The position numbers were made by a program, and so were the translations under genes. A model generated the notes under the pieces. The model searched no databases. It was given only the letters and a program-made list of their open reading frames with translations, and was not told the DNA's origin. Positions 1-12,380 of a DNA stretch of 64,000 bases are shown here, one piece after another (position 1 is the stretch's first letter; every line of letters starts with the position of its first letter). Where the stretch lies: contig BROE01000015.1 of NCBI GenBank assembly GCA_036571765.1, forward strand, positions 1,610,941 through 1,674,940. Direction: 5' to 3'. The DNA is from Plecoglossus altivelis. Lineage: Eukaryota > Chordata > Actinopteri > Osmeriformes > Plecoglossidae.

Positions 1-2764
1 GCGCATGTTGTGGCGGGTGTGTAAGGGCTACACCATCCTCAGCTACGCGGAGGTGGACGAGAGCCTCGTCGACCTGGACACGGTGCGACGGTGAACACGG
101 CATGCACAACGCCGAGCAAAGGAAATGGTCGCGTTCGTTAACATCATCGCGTGTCGTTCTTTCTCGCGCAGGGTGAGATCAACGAAAGTGTCGTGTTCCT
201 CATTTCGTTTTGGGGCGACCAGATTGGACAAAAGGTTCAGAAGATCTGCGATTGGTACGTTCCCCGTGACACGGTTCTATTGTACAAATACAAGGTTATA
301 GAAACGTATTTAGCTTGAATCTTCCTTGTCTTCCTTGAGGGTTTAGGTTGGTTGAGTGGCAGTTCTATGGGTGTATGTGAAGCTCTCTATGACATCGCTT
401 GTAAAAAGAGCTACACAAACACACTTTAATTCGATTCTGCTGTTCCCTAGCTACCACTGTCACCTTTACCCTCACCCTGAGAATGACGAGGAGAGGGCGG
501 ACGTGATGGACAGCCTCCGGACGCGGATCCAGGACTTGAACAACGTACGTGCGGGCGTCTGTTCTGTTTAGCAACACCCCCCCCCTCATGCTGTCAGGGA
601 GAATCATGTTGTTGTGGCTTTTCCTCCTGCTCTGTCCAGGTGCTGCACCGTACGGAGGACTACCTGAAGCAGGTGCTCCAGAAGGCCTCTGAGTCGGCCT
701 TCACCTGGGTGGTCCAGGTGAAGAAGATGAAGGCCATCTACCACATCCTCAACCTCTGCAGCTTCGACGTCACCAACAAGTGTCTGATCGCGGAGGTGTG
801 GTGTCCCGTCAGTGACCTGACAAACCTGCGGGGGGCGCTGGAGGAAGGCTCGGTGAGTGAATCTTCTTGTGAAGGACCGGGAGATTCGACAGCGACTCGC
901 GTCGCTAGCGTCTTAATGGCGTATCTCCTCCCGACGGCTTTTGTTCCCGTTTCCTGTCTCAGAGAAAAGGAGACGCCACCGTTCCGTCTTTCGTGAATCG
1001 CATTCCGAGCAGCGACACTCCGCCCACCCTTCTGAGGACCAACAAGTTCACGTCCGGGTTCCAGAGCATCGTGGAGGCGTACGGAGTGGGAGACTACCGC
1101 GAGGCCAGTCCAGGTGGGCTGTCCACGCACCACAGCCCCACCAGATCCGAAGGCCACAGCTGCTGGTGCTTCGAAAGTCCTCCCACTTCCTGGTTTTGAC
1201 GATGTCTGTCTCTCATTGGCAGCTCCGTACACGGTCATCACGTTCCCTTTCCTGTTTGCCGTCATGTTCGGTGACCTGGGTCACGGGCTGGTCATGACGA
1301 TGTTCGCCCTCTGGATGGTCGTGACGGAGAAGAGCCACAAGCGCAAGCGATCTGGTAACGAGGTGAGGAGAGACAAGCTCTCCGCTGTCTCCACCGCAGG
1401 GAGACCTACAAACCCACCACGATGCGTTTTTCGCGCTGATTTGATTCCGTTTTCTAAAAGCATTTGGTTCTGTTTTTCATCCGTCCTCAGGTCTGGATGA
1501 TGTTCTTCCAAGGCCGCTACATCATCCTTATGATGGGGCTGTTCTCCGTCTACACCGGCCTCATCTACAACGACTGCTTCTCCAAGTCCCTCAACATCTT
1601 CGGCTCAGGATGGAGCGTGAGGGCCATGTTCACAGAACAGCAGTGGACGTAAGTCTCCAGACCTTCACGTCTGGATCTGTGGTGTCGATTGCTGCTCTTC
1701 AGATTCCAGCTTTGTACTGGAGCCCATCTGTTAGGAAGTCTTCGTACAGCTGTTTCACTGCCTTCGTCTCCGTGCAGGAACGAAACTCTCCAAACGAACG
1801 CCTTGCTCACGTTGGACCCCAACGTGTCCGGGGTTTTCCATGGACCGTACCCATTTGGAATCGACCCTGTGAGTATCCAACTGGTATAGATGGACATGTC
1901 ATCCAAATAAACGCACGACAGCTGCCTCACTCTTCCAGACTGACTGACTGACTGACTGACTGACTGACTGGTCTGAACGTCTGCGTTTCTGCTTCCTCCT
2001 CCTGCATCTCAGATCTGGAACATGGCGGTGAACCGCCTGTCCTTCCTCAACTCCTACAAAATGAAGATGTCCGTCATCATCGGGGTAGTACACATGAGCT
2101 TCGGGGTGGTGCTCAGCGTTTTCAACCACCTGTGAGTCACAACTCACAAGGACAAGCGACTCTGCCCACGTCATCCCCGTATACAGCCTCAAAGCAGAAT
2201 CACAGCACATCTCAGTCCCTGACAGATGGCTGCTGATCCAAACCTTTTGATAACAGCACAAAGGAGACGCCAATCCAATCCACTTCTCTTCCATCCTTCC
2301 AGGCACTTCCGGCAGAAGTTCAACGTCTACCTGCTGTTCTTGCCGGAGCTGCTGTTTCTGCTGTGTCTCTTTGGCTACCTGGTCTTCATGATCCTCTATA
2401 AGTGGATGGCGTTCGGAGCCCGGGACTCCCGTCTGGCCCCCAGCATCCTCATCCACTTCATCAACATGTTCCTGATGCAGGGGGGGGACAGCAGCCCTCT
2501 CTACCCTGGACAGGTAAAGCCTGGAGGGGGAACGAGCCCCTGGTGTCCTCTGGCTGGGCTTGTGCTCTGGAGGCTTTAGTGGTCAATGGTTCCACCTGGG
2601 CTTGATGCTGAATGTGTGTGTGTGTGTGTGGTTCCACAGATGGGGCTGCAGATCTTCCTGGTGGTGGTAGCTCTACTGTCTGTGCCTGTGCTGCTGTTAG
2701 GAAAACCACTCTACCTCTACTGGCTGCATCGCGGTGCAAAAGGCTTGCGAGGACGCAGGGTGAG

Positions 2765-2809
<45 letters not shown>

Positions 2810-3907
2810 AGTGTGTGTGTGTGTGAGAGAGAGAAAGAAAGTGTGTGTGTGTGTGTGCGCGCACACCTCTGTGTGTGTGTGGGTCTAATCCAGTGTCTCT
2901 CCTCATGAAGGGCTATGAGAGAGTTCGCCGTGTGAGTGAGGACGACACGTCCACGGCACCAGCGTACGATGAAGACGAAGAGGAGGGGCTGGATGACCTC
3001 ATGACCAGCCGAGAGGCCGCGCGCAAGAAGGTCAGAATCCTCTGCGACAAACCCGTCGTCCGACAGCAGGGGGCGTTCTCGCGTGACTCGCTGTCGGAGC
3101 CGTCGAAAAAGAGAAGAGCGAACGGGTTGACGTCGAGTGACCTTTGCCTCTTTGTGTTCGCTCGCAGTTTGACTTGGGCGACGCCTTCTTGCACCAGGCC
3201 ATCCACACCATCGAGTACTGCCTGGGCTGCATCTCCAACACAGCCTCCTACCTGCGGCTCTGGGCCCTCAGCCTGGCCCACGCCCGTGAGTAGACCTCCC
3301 TGCCCCCCCTCCCTTTCTCCTATACTCCTCTGCAGCTGGTCATCGAAGGAAACGTGAAACTATCTAGAAAGTTATATACTCGTTGTTCAATTGTGTGTGT
3401 GTGTGTGTGTGTGTGTGTTGAATAGAGCTGTCTGAGGTGCTGTGGGCCATGGTAATGCGTCTGGGCCTGAGGGTGACCTCTAGATTGGGGGTGCTGTTCC
3501 TGGTGCCTGTGTTCGGCCTGTTTGCCGTCCTCACCGTGTCCATCCTCCTGGTTATGGAGGGCCTGTCAGCCTTCCTCCACGCTCTCCGCCTCCACTGGTG
3601 AGCTTGTCGTCCGTTCAGTGGCTCTAACCAGGGTTTCCTCCTTCACTCACTGTCTCATTCATTCCGATCTGCGGTCAGTTCCTTCAGGCGAACATTTATT
3701 TGTCGACTTATTCGATCTCTCTTTTCCCTCTTTCTGTCGTCTCTCTCTCCCCTCTTTTTGTCCTTTCTATTTTCTCTTCCTTTCTTTCCCTTTTTTCCCC
3801 CTAGGGTGGAGTTTCAGAACAAGTTCTACCATGGGACAGGTATCAAGTTTGCCCCCTTTGATTTTTCTGCCCTTCCCTCAGTGTTAGAGCAGGAAGGCCT
3901 GCTGTGA
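1..3907 (+). CDS. atp6v0a2: V-type proton ATPase 116 kDa subunit a, isoform a2-like (5' exons outside window)
   Basis: This encodes the membrane a subunit of the V0 sector, which forms the proton half-channels of the vacuolar ATPase; in vertebrates a2 acts mainly in Golgi and endosomes. Exons: 1-82, 172-254, 451-544, 640-852, 963-1113, 1223-1362, 1491-1648, 1778-1868, 2013-2131, 2303-2513, 2640-2759, 2911-3030, 3168-3285, 3426-3597, 3805-3907. All junctions are GT/AG, the phases agree, and the joined frame is open for 657 codons to TGA at 3905. Hallmarks are KMKAIYHILNLCSFDVTNKC, CLIAEVWCP, ITFPFLFAVMFGDLGHG, YTGLIYNDCFSKS, YCLGCISNTASYLRLWALSL (its Arg is the essential proton-translocating Arg of the family) and [20 protein letters not shown]. 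The segment around LHRTEDYLKQVLQKA and SFDVTNKC, and the LGKPLYLYWLH segment, fit a2 better than a1, a3 or a4. The cytosolic loop encoded at 2911-3030 is acidic. The N-terminal exons lie left of the window. Confidence 0.95.
2766..2880. repeat. (TG)n in atp6v0a2 intron
   Basis: A TG tract with GAGA interruptions fills most of the intron between exons 2640-2759 and 2911-3030. A second TG tract lies at 3391-3419, just before the exon at 3426. Confidence 0.85.
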
Positions 3908-4980
3908 CCACAGGCAAGACTGAGAGAACCACAACGAGGCTGGTTTGATTGCGGAGGTGGGTTCTTAAGCGTCAACGTAGAGGTACACTGTGACAACTGG
4001 TAGACTGCAGCACCCTGACTGCAACTCTCTGTTGTGTTGGGAAGACATGTAGCAACATTTTCACCTAAGACCTTTTTTTAAACAGTTACAGGCTGCACTG
4101 ACTGGCCTCTATCAATGTGACCATATCCAGCAAAACTCTGAACTCAAGTGGGGGGTACAAAGTTACTGTTTATGTATGTTGATACTTTGTAATAATAGAA
4201 ATATTGCTGCTTATGTATTGGCTACCTAATGCCAGTTACCGTTTGTGAATTTAAGGACTTGATTTCGGATCAGTTGTGTAGGAGTTTTTTTTAAATGCTT
4301 ATTTATTATTTAATGTATTTATCCGAGACAAATGTAAAGTTAGGACCGTTCGTAGCACCCTTCTGAGTATGTACAGGAATTCATATCAAGTGTCCTGATG
4401 TCTAGTGCCATAAGAATGTCTTCGTAAACGACACACATGACAACCATCGCTACGGAGACGCACATTATCCACGTGAAGAAAACACTGCTTTTGGTAAAGC
4501 TTCTTTGGTATGAGAAACGACTACTTATTTTTGCAACAGACATTATCACTTTCCAAGCAGAAATGCAGACATGATTGTATAATAAGAAAAAATCGGCATT
4601 TTTATTGATGATTACCGTGCTGATGCCAAACGGACGTAATTTCAAGAGTGCTGGAGACTTTAAATGTTCTATGTTTATTTTTATTTAATCGTTTACCGAT
4701 GTACTTTTAGGATTGTAAAAATTAGTTGGACATGAGTGAGACCAGACGCACGAGATCAGATGACACTGCGTTAGCAGTCGCAATAAGCTCTCCTCATACC
4801 ATAAAGCAGAATGAATTGAGGCAAGGACTAAATGGCGTTCATATTTCTGTCTGTATGAGAAATTGTATTTAATCTTATTTATTAACCCAATTTAAATGTG
4901 ACGAGTGAAGTTGGAAGAAATGCCAGCAAATAAAAGTACATGCACAAGACAAATAAAGACATCCTAGGGATTCTTGTTTT
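3908..4980 (+). other. atp6v0a2: 3' UTR of atp6v0a2 with polyadenylation signals
   Basis: About 1.05 kb of AT-rich sequence without a credible ORF follows the stop codon. AATAAA occurs at 4929-4934 and again at 4952-4957, so transcripts probably end near 4970-4985. The end is inferred from the signals only. Confidence 0.6.
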
Positions 4981-6061
4981 GATTTTATAAACCGGTGTTA
5001 ACACTTCTACTTTGGTTCCAAACCGACCAGTCGCTAAGTGTATGCGAGGTCAACAGATGGCGCCATTAGAGCTGTTTCAGGCGACTTGTTTGATAATCAG
5101 TCTTCTCCTTGGGCTGACCTACCATCTTAAAAACACGTCGTGACACATTAAAAGTCATAGAGCATCTGCAAAAGACTATCCTGGATATCATGGACATATA
5201 ATATGGACGTCTTTGCATATTTGTAATTTATGAAACTAGTTTATTTTTTGTTGTGGCCTACTTATGAAGCCCATAGCTCAAATATCGTCAAAAAGCTATC
5301 GTTGAATGGAAAAAATATAGATATTTGAAGTTATTACCTTACACTTCCAAACACTCTGCTCACTCCTCCACCCTCACTCTAGCCCAGCTGCAAGGTCTGC
5401 TTCCATATCTTGCTTGGCCGCAGCAGCCAAACCAAAACTGCACCCGTTGGTTTTAATCAGTGCACAAAGGGATACAAACACGCACGCGCGCACACCCCCT
5501 CACACACACATTTCCACACAAAACAACCCTTCCGTCACATTGCTTCAGTGCTCATCACAGCCAGTTTCATAACGCACATACATTGATCAGACTGCATCAA
5601 GGCTCAACTAATGCATTTTTGTTTTGTTCATTGTAAAACTATTTCTGTAAACTGGCACGGGTCCATTTAGTCAGAGACCGCAAACACTTTTTTCCCCTCT
5701 TTGCCTGTGATAAGCATCATTAGCTACACCAGTGTGACTGACAATCACAGTGAACAATAGTCTGCCATGTCTCTGTGGCGCTCCTGCTGTCACTGGTACC
5801 CAGCGCATCAGAAAGGGAGCTGAGTTTTCGGTCACTGCGCACCTTCTCTCTGCGGCGAAAAGACGGACGCGGCAGCATCCTCATTTCGTTCTGCGCAGTT
5901 TCTTAAAGTATTGTCAGGGGCGGACAGGCCATCAAATCAAAGGTTACCGCGCATCGTCGCTTCAGTGGACGACCTGAAGCCAGGGGACTTTTTTGGGGTG
6001 AAGTACTGTGCTTTGTTTTGATTTGAGAGAAGGCGCAGAGAGAAGCGGCAACTTCCAGAGG
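4981..6061 (+). promoter_or_regulatory. Intergenic spacer with edil3 promoter / 5' UTR
   Basis: About 1 kb separates the atp6v0a2 poly(A) signals from the edil3 start codon. 4981-5700 is AT-rich with a short CA tract near 5490-5520 and no gene. 5750-6061 becomes GC-richer and purine-rich, as expected of a 5' UTR and core promoter. No clear TATA box is seen. The transcription start is not determined. Confidence 0.4.
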
Positions 6062-8151
6062 ATGCTCGCGTTTGTTTACCTAACGGCGCTGCTTCGCCTC
6101 GGCTCGACCAGCCCTGATCTGGAGTTGAACGGTGGGTGCGCGTTTAGGAAAAAGAAAGTGCAGTAGAATACTGACGTAATGTCAACAATCCGTCTTGCCT
6201 CGCCCTGAACCATGCATGAAAGCTATTCCTATGTAATTTGCCTCCGACTACTAGCAAGGATGGCACTGATATCGTAACAAGATGTGACATTAATGGTCCA
6301 TGCAATTCAAATGTGCGAAGATAGTCTATAATGGGTATATTTATGCCTTGGTTGGTTCTGAATGTCAAACTTCCTCAACCCCTCCACAGTGGATGAGTGC
6401 GAACCGGCGTTATGTGAAAATGAGGCAGAGTGTTTAACACCTCGGCCGGAGGATGCCATCTCATGTGAGCTGACTCATGAATTCAACCTTCACTGACAGC
6501 TAGTTCATTATCCAAAGGAAAGAGAAGGACAAAAGTTCTAGTGTGTTTATCTAATGTCTCTCCTCCTGCTCTATTCCTTCCTTCCCTCTGTTCTCTCAGC
6601 TTCTGACTGGGAGGGGCCCGCGACCGCAGGTGAGAGTGTTGTCATGTTACTCACGCCATTAGAACGTGTGATGAACGATCCAACTAACATCACACACGTC
6701 CAGTGCGTTGTATCAGCTGCGCGTCTCCCGCTGTTTCAGAGCAGTGGCGCACGGCAGTAGGTCGCATGCCTCATCTTTCGCTATCGTTGCTTTACGATTG
6801 TTCCTATATCAAGTATGGGTTTGAACAGTGGCCCCATGGCTCATTTTCATCATCAGTTCATCATCGTCACCAAGTCTTGATTTAACACTGTTAAATCTGC
6901 TTAATGTTTGTATCTGTCTACTCTCATGAGATTAATACTTTGTCATGTTCAAAGCCTGTGTGTGTGTGTGTGTGCCTGTGTGTAAGTGCATGCATAACCA
7001 GCAGTGTCTCAAGTCCTCCTAGTCCTGAAAAGTCACATTTAAGTATGCGTCCTAATGAGGAGGACGCCTTTGTTCTGTCGGAAAGGGAGAAGAGAGCCAA
7101 TTGTTCATGACCAGATGACCTAGATCGAGTTAAGCCCTTCGACAGCCCCTATGGCAAGGGAAGGACATCTCTTCCACGCTTGATTAGCATGCAGGTATTC
7201 AGCCTGGGAGTGACCCTCAGTCTCGTGTCAGGAACTGTCAGGGCCAAGGTGTTTTGTCCTCCTCTCTGCTATCTCCCTGGAAGAGGACTCGGGGCCCCGG
7301 GGGTCCGCGGGGCCTGCTAACCTGATGGACATCTTCCCACAGGGCCTGGCTGGCTCGTATTAGGCAGGGCTATTAATAAGACGTCCTATTTTCTTCCTCC
7401 TCGTATAATGTGCCTCTTACTGAACCACTCAGGACAAGAGACTGTTTCATTATTCATCTTTTGGGGAAACCCTCCGGACGATCTGCCAAGGGATGATTGA
7501 TTGAAGCGTGTGTCAAAACACCAACAGTTGTGGGGATGTTTGGCTTGTTGCTGGGATTGTTTTTTCGCCGATAGAAAGGAAGGAGCGACCATGTGCGTTT
7601 GTGTCCGTATGCAGGGCCATGCCAGCCTAACCCGTGCCACCATGGAGGGGGGTGTGAGGCCACTGACACCCACAGAGGGGATGCCTTCCTGGGGTACCTT
7701 TGTCACTGCTCCCCTGGCTACACTGGGGCCCACTGCCAGCACAGTGAGTAACTCCCAAGCAGCTCTCAGCTACTTTCCAGCACTCAGGGATAAGACGTTT
7801 GCCTTGATCATATTAAAGACTTTCATAATCTTGGCGTAAAGTTCAAAGCAGTTGACATATCTCTTTGTTCCTTCGTTCTTTAAAAAAATATTTTTTAAAT
7901 CTTTCTTTTAACATCTTTCTGTCTGTCATTCCTTGTTTAGTCGGTGATGATGACATTGTGCGATGGCAACGTTCCCACCCCTGCTTTTTGCCACATTCAT
8001 GGCCAGCGATGGCCTCAGGGTGTCTGAAGCGATGATTGTACAGTTAACACACATTTACGTAGACACACATACATCGCTCTGCTAGATAGGATTATGGGAA
8101 ATGACAGCGCACATGCGGAACATACACTCTTACAGTAGAGGCGTCCACTCA

Positions 8152-8197
<46 letters not shown>

Positions 8198-11100
8198 CCC
8201 ACACAGACACACTGTTTGAGGGACAGATCGTCTAACAGCTCAAGGACTTCCATGACCCCAAGCAGTGGAACGTGGTCTGGTTCGGCATAACCTAAATGAG
8301 GTCACTTGTGAATCACGATGATCAGATATGACACAATACACGCCATGAACAGGAAAGGGCTAATAGTGTTATCATAATTTCACACGCACACGTGCACACA
8401 CATCTTTAAAATCGGAGATGTACCACGATGCGCTTAGTGAACACCATCAGTGTCGGTGTAGAAAAAAACCCTCCAGCTTTCATATATAAAGTTCTAGACA
8501 AAAGCAAAGTTCTATAGGAACCGTCTTATTGAGAAGACCACAGCTAAACCGGACTGCGGTCATTGTGAGCCAATAGCGGCTCAGCATCCAGCAGCGTGGA
8601 CTCAATGACGCGGCTGCTTGCTGTCTCACTGAAGACTCTTGTATCGCACAAAAGGTGCTAGACAGGCAGATGGACCCTGACAATGAGCTTTGGTGGAGCT
8701 GCTTCCTGTCTGCCGAAGTTCTTCCCCCCTCATTGATCGTCACGCTTTACGTCCGAATCCTGCGGCGTGCCATCAGCCAGGCACGGCCAGTCTCCTGTTA
8801 TTGTCCTATTCCTGAAAACATGCATATGCCACAGAAACTAAACAAACACAAGTAGTACACATACGTTATATCAATAATAAAAGTTGCAGTGACTTTTACT
8901 CTGAATAGTCATATTTTCTTTTCTTCTCATGGCTATGAAATATAGGGAGTCGAATGGACTTCACGGAGCTTCCAGTCTTGCTGTGTGCACTGCTGTTTAA
9001 ACCCCCTGCCTGTGTTTGTTTTGCAGACGTGAATGAGTGTGAGAGCGCTCCATGTCTGAATGGAGGTGTGTGTACCGATCTGGAAGCCAACTACACATGT
9101 GTTTGCTCCGGAGAGTTCTCAGGACCTAACTGCCAACATAGTGAGTGTTTGGTCTCCCAATCCTCCTTTCTCTTGGTTCTGTCTCTGTCATGGTCAGGGT
9201 GTCGCCATCTTCTCACTGAAGCCTGGGAACGTTTTCCTTTCCTCTGTTCAGCACACTTTGTAATGACTTTGCACTCATTCTCAGTGTGCTCGGTCCAGCC
9301 TGTGAACAAATGTGAGTTGTGTGAAGAATTGATGTTACATACTGTGCCTCAGTTTGCAGTTGCTTAAAGTGAGGAATTTTTGCCTTAAAGATTCTACCTT
9401 TTTCCCATTCTCCTCTACCCACATCCTCTCTTTCGTTCTCTGTCTCCTCTCTCCATCTCCTCCCACTCTCCTCTCTCTACCTCCTTTCCCCCCTTCCTCT
9501 CTCCATCTCCTCCTTCTCTCCTCTCTCCATCTCTTCCTTCTCTCCTCTCTCCACCCCCTTTTCTCCCTATCCTCTCTCCATCTCCTCCCTCTCTCCATCC
9601 CCTCTCCCCCTCTCCCCTCTCCATCTGTTCTCCCACTCTCCTGTCTCCATCTGCTCTTCCCCTGTCCCCTCTCATTTGCCTCTCCTCCTCTGCATTGGTC
9701 AGGGTGCTCTGGGCCTTTGGGACTGGAGGGGGGCATCATCTTAGACAGGCAGCTGTCAGCCTCTTCAGCCAACAGCGCCATGTTTGGACTGCAACACTGG
9801 CATCCACGTCTGGCCCGCCTGCACCGGAAGGGCATGGTGAACGCCTGGAGCGCAGCTGAGACCGACCGTTGGCCCTGGATACAGGTACACACACACACAC
9901 ACACGCAGACAGAAACGCACCCAGACACACTCAGAGACACAGACACACACACACAGACATGCACAGAGACACACACAGAGACACGCACCCAGACACACTC
10001 AGAGACACAGACACACACACAGACATGCACAGAGACACACACCCAGACACACTAATAGACACAGATACACACACACAGACATGCACAGAGACACAGACAG
10101 AAACGCACCCAGACACACTCAGAGACACAGACACGTTTAATGGAGTTGATTTCAGTCGTTTTCCAAACTCCAAACACCGGCCACAGGTGAACCTGCTTCG
10201 CCGGATGCGAGTGACGGGCGTGATTACCCAGGGGGCTCGGCGAATGGGCAGCTCTGAGTTTGTGAAGTCCTACAAGATAGCCTACAGTGACAATGGAAGG
10301 ACCTGGAGAATGGTGAAGGCCCAGGGAAGCCTGCAGGACAAGGTAAGACAGGAGATGCTGGCTACAAGGACTTTCTGCCCACTGTTCCTCCTCCAGGTGA
10401 ACTGGAATAGAACGAGAACATTGTTGTTTTCCCCCGTCTCCGTGCAGATCTTCCGTGGGAACGCGGACAGCAGCTCTCCTGTGACCAACGTCTTCTCTCC
10501 TCCGATCGAATCGCAGTTCGTCCGGGTGTACCCGCACGTCTGCAGGGGCCGCTGCACACTGCGCATGGAGCTGACTGGCTGTGAGCTCACCGGTCAGTGG
10601 TGTCACCGTTCTCATGCGCACACGAGACTTGGAAGCTCGTTAAGAGTTCGATCGATCGCGTTTCTCGGTCAACCGTTAGCTACGTGAAACAGTTGCGAGG
10701 GATTTTCGGGGTGTTTTGTCAGGGCCTGCTGTATCATTTTGTGACGGTGTTCCTTGTTTTCCTTGTTTCATGGTGGCATAGCAACCAGGCGTCTTACAAA
10801 AACTAAACAAGAAGCTGTGGCCCCCTCATTATGCCCCCCCCCCACCAGACAATTATGTTCTTCTTCTCCAGGATGTTCTGAGCCACTGGGTCTGAAGTCG
10901 GGATTGATCCCAGACTCCCAGCTGTCCTCTTCCTCTGTGTACCGCACCCTGGGCATGGGTCTGCTGTCTTGGGGGCCTGAGCAGGCCCGGCTAGACCGCC
11001 AGGGCAAGGTCAACGCCTGGACGCCCTCCAGAGATGATCAGAAACAGTGGCTACAGGTGCGAGATCAGAGAGGCCAGGCCAAAGAGGCAAAGTCATAGAA

Positions 11101-11824
11101 ACGAGGTCAGAGAAGCGAGGCCAGAGAGAAGAGGCCAGAGAAGAGAGGCTAGAGAGGCAAGGCCGGAGAGGCGAGGTCGGAGAGGCGAGGTCAGAGAAGA
11201 GAGGCCAGAGAGCCCAGGCCAGAGAGGAGAGCCTAGAGAGGCCAGAGAAGAGAGGCGAGGTCAAAGAAGAGAGGCCAGAGAGGCGAGGCTGTCTGCAGGG
11301 GAGCCAAGAGGCAGGAGAGGAGAAACGGATGTGAAATGTACTGTGGAACAGCAGCAACGCCAAGCTAGCCAGCCAACCAAAGTCTCACTTCTCTCTCTCC
11401 CTGCCACCCCCCACCCTCCCCCTCGACACCCCCATTTCAGGTGGACCTGCTGTCTCCTACTAAGATCACAGGTGTGATCACTCAAGGAGCCAAGGACTTT
11501 GGCCAGGTCCGGTTTGTCGGTTCCTATAAACTGGCTTATAGTAATGATGGCATCACATGGACCATCTACCAGGATGCAGCTCAGCGCACTGACAAGGTAA
11601 AACCCACATCTAGACATGCCGTAGGTCGCCTTGGGACCAGCTTGCGAATGACCCTGTGGTTGTCTTGGCTACAGGTGTTCCAGGGGAACTTGGACAACAA
11701 CACACACAGGAAGAACGTCATCGAGCCGCCCATAAACGGTCGTTTCCTGCGCCTCATCCCTTGGTCCTGGTATGGGCGCATCACGGTGAGGATGGAGCTG
11801 CTAGGCTGCGCAGACGAGTACTGA
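6062..11824 (+). CDS. edil3: EGF-like repeats and discoidin domains protein 3 (EDIL3 / Del-1)
   Basis: This is a secreted matrix glycoprotein that binds integrins and phosphatidylserine. Exons: 6062-6131, 6390-6464, 6600-6629, 7615-7743, 9027-9140, 9703-9884, 10187-10342, 10448-10592, 10872-11056, 11441-11596, 11675-11824. They join in phase to 463 aa (human about 480). Order: signal peptide starting MLAFVYLTALLRLG; a shortened EGF1 with only three Cys; a 10-residue linker from a 30-nt exon (the optional exon in mammals); EGF2 (GPCQPNPCHHGG...) with integrin-binding RGD in THRGDAFLGY; EGF3 starting NVNECESAPCLNGGVCTD; discoidin 1 from CSGPLGLEGG; discoidin 2 from CSEPLGLKSG, ending WSWYGRITVRMELLGC. 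The RGD in EGF2, the 30-nt exon and the two C domains separate it from mfge8. Teleosts can have two edil3 copies; a versus b is not decidable here. Confidence 0.95.
6390..6464 (+). CDS. edil3: edil3 exon 2: truncated EGF1
   Basis: The 75-nt exon encodes VDECEPALCENEAECLTPRP and a few more residues, then splices at TCAT|GTGAGC. Human EGF1 continues after the equivalent Ser-Cys-Glu with three more Cys. Here the TGTGAG encoding that Cys-Glu is used as the donor, and read-through reaches a stop within about ten codons. The phase (1) matches the next 30-nt exon exactly, so the short exon is splice-compatible. The domain cannot form the normal three disulfides. Confidence 0.75.
6630..7614 (+). other. 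edil3 intron 3, no gene; possible conserved segment
   Basis: No ORF with protein similarity. It contains a short TG tract near 6958-6985. The stretch about 7120-7400 has low repeat content and balanced composition, unlike the surrounding microsatellites. It could be a conserved non-coding element, but nothing in the single sequence proves it. Confidence 0.3.
7744..9026 (+). repeat. edil3 intron 4 with (CA)n microsatellite
   Basis: The intron contains an uninterrupted CA tract at about 8153-8194 and a shorter CA-rich tract near 8385-8402. The rest is unique sequence without a coding signal. Confidence 0.7.
9420..9700 (+). repeat. Polypyrimidine CT-rich tract before edil3 exon 6
   Basis: About 280 bp of C/T-rich imperfect repeat (ctctcctctctccatctcct type) runs up to the splice acceptor at 9701-9702. 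Long open frames on either strand here are compositional artefacts. Confidence 0.7.
9885..10135 (+). repeat. CA-rich compound minisatellite in edil3 intron 6
   Basis: The repeat begins at the exon 6 donor. It consists of CA runs interspersed with agacatgcacagagacac and cccagacacactcagagac blocks, which recur at a period of roughly 60-70 bp for about three to four copies. It fills most of the 302-bp intron. Confidence 0.75.
11057..11310 (+). repeat. Purine-rich degenerate repeat in edil3 intron 9
   Basis: An imperfect repeat of about 10-20 bp based on gaggccagagag/gaggcgaggtcagag runs from just after the exon 9 donor. Arg/Glu-rich open frames here are repeat artefacts. Confidence 0.7.
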
Positions 11825-12380
11825 GTGGAACCATCCCTCTCTCCTCGTCGTCCCCCCCCTCAGCTTTTCTGTCTTTCTTAGCCCTCTACCTCCATTCCCC
11901 CCACCACCTTTTCTATCTTAGTCCATAAGAGAGCGCTGAATGTTTCGAGTTGCAGGCAGTGTACAATATTACTGTTGTATATAATTATAGTATTTCTCAT
12001 TTGCTTACTAAGTATTCTTTATTTATCGGACGCTAGTATGTGGTTTCTTTGTTTTTTTGTGTGCTTTTTTTATTTATTTTTTACTAATGTATTAATGTGC
12101 AAATTAAATGATGACTGCTTTAGATAGGCTGCAGTGTAAATCATAAGTACCGCTGACTGTAAACGATCTGTTGACTGTTCTCTACTGACTACTAGATGTG
12201 TACATGTGAACTGTAGCCACGTTGCCACTAAAGGTATTTCTGGTATCACATGTGCACTGCACATTCATTGTAGTATACGATGTTGTCCAATAACAAACCA
12301 ATAGTTAAAGGTTCGTTTTGGTAGGAAACGTTTTTTAAGACTATGTGAAACAAGTCATTCTAAATGCTGAATTAAAGACT
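11825..12380 (+). other. edil3: edil3 3' UTR
   Basis: AT-rich sequence after the stop codon at 11822-11824. Candidate poly(A) signals are ATTAAA at 12103-12108 and at 12371-12376. No AATAAA was seen, so the end is approximate. Confidence 0.5.

Noticed and set aside
9335..10173. ORFs over 200 aa on both strands around edil3 exon 6
   Set aside because: They combine the real exon with CT- and CA-rich intron repeats; the antisense versions are shadows.
6062..11824. Calling this gene mfge8
   Set aside because: It has an RGD-bearing EGF2, a 30-nt linker exon and discoidin domains closest to EDIL3, and its neighbours are hapln1/vcan/xrcc4 rather than hapln3/acan.
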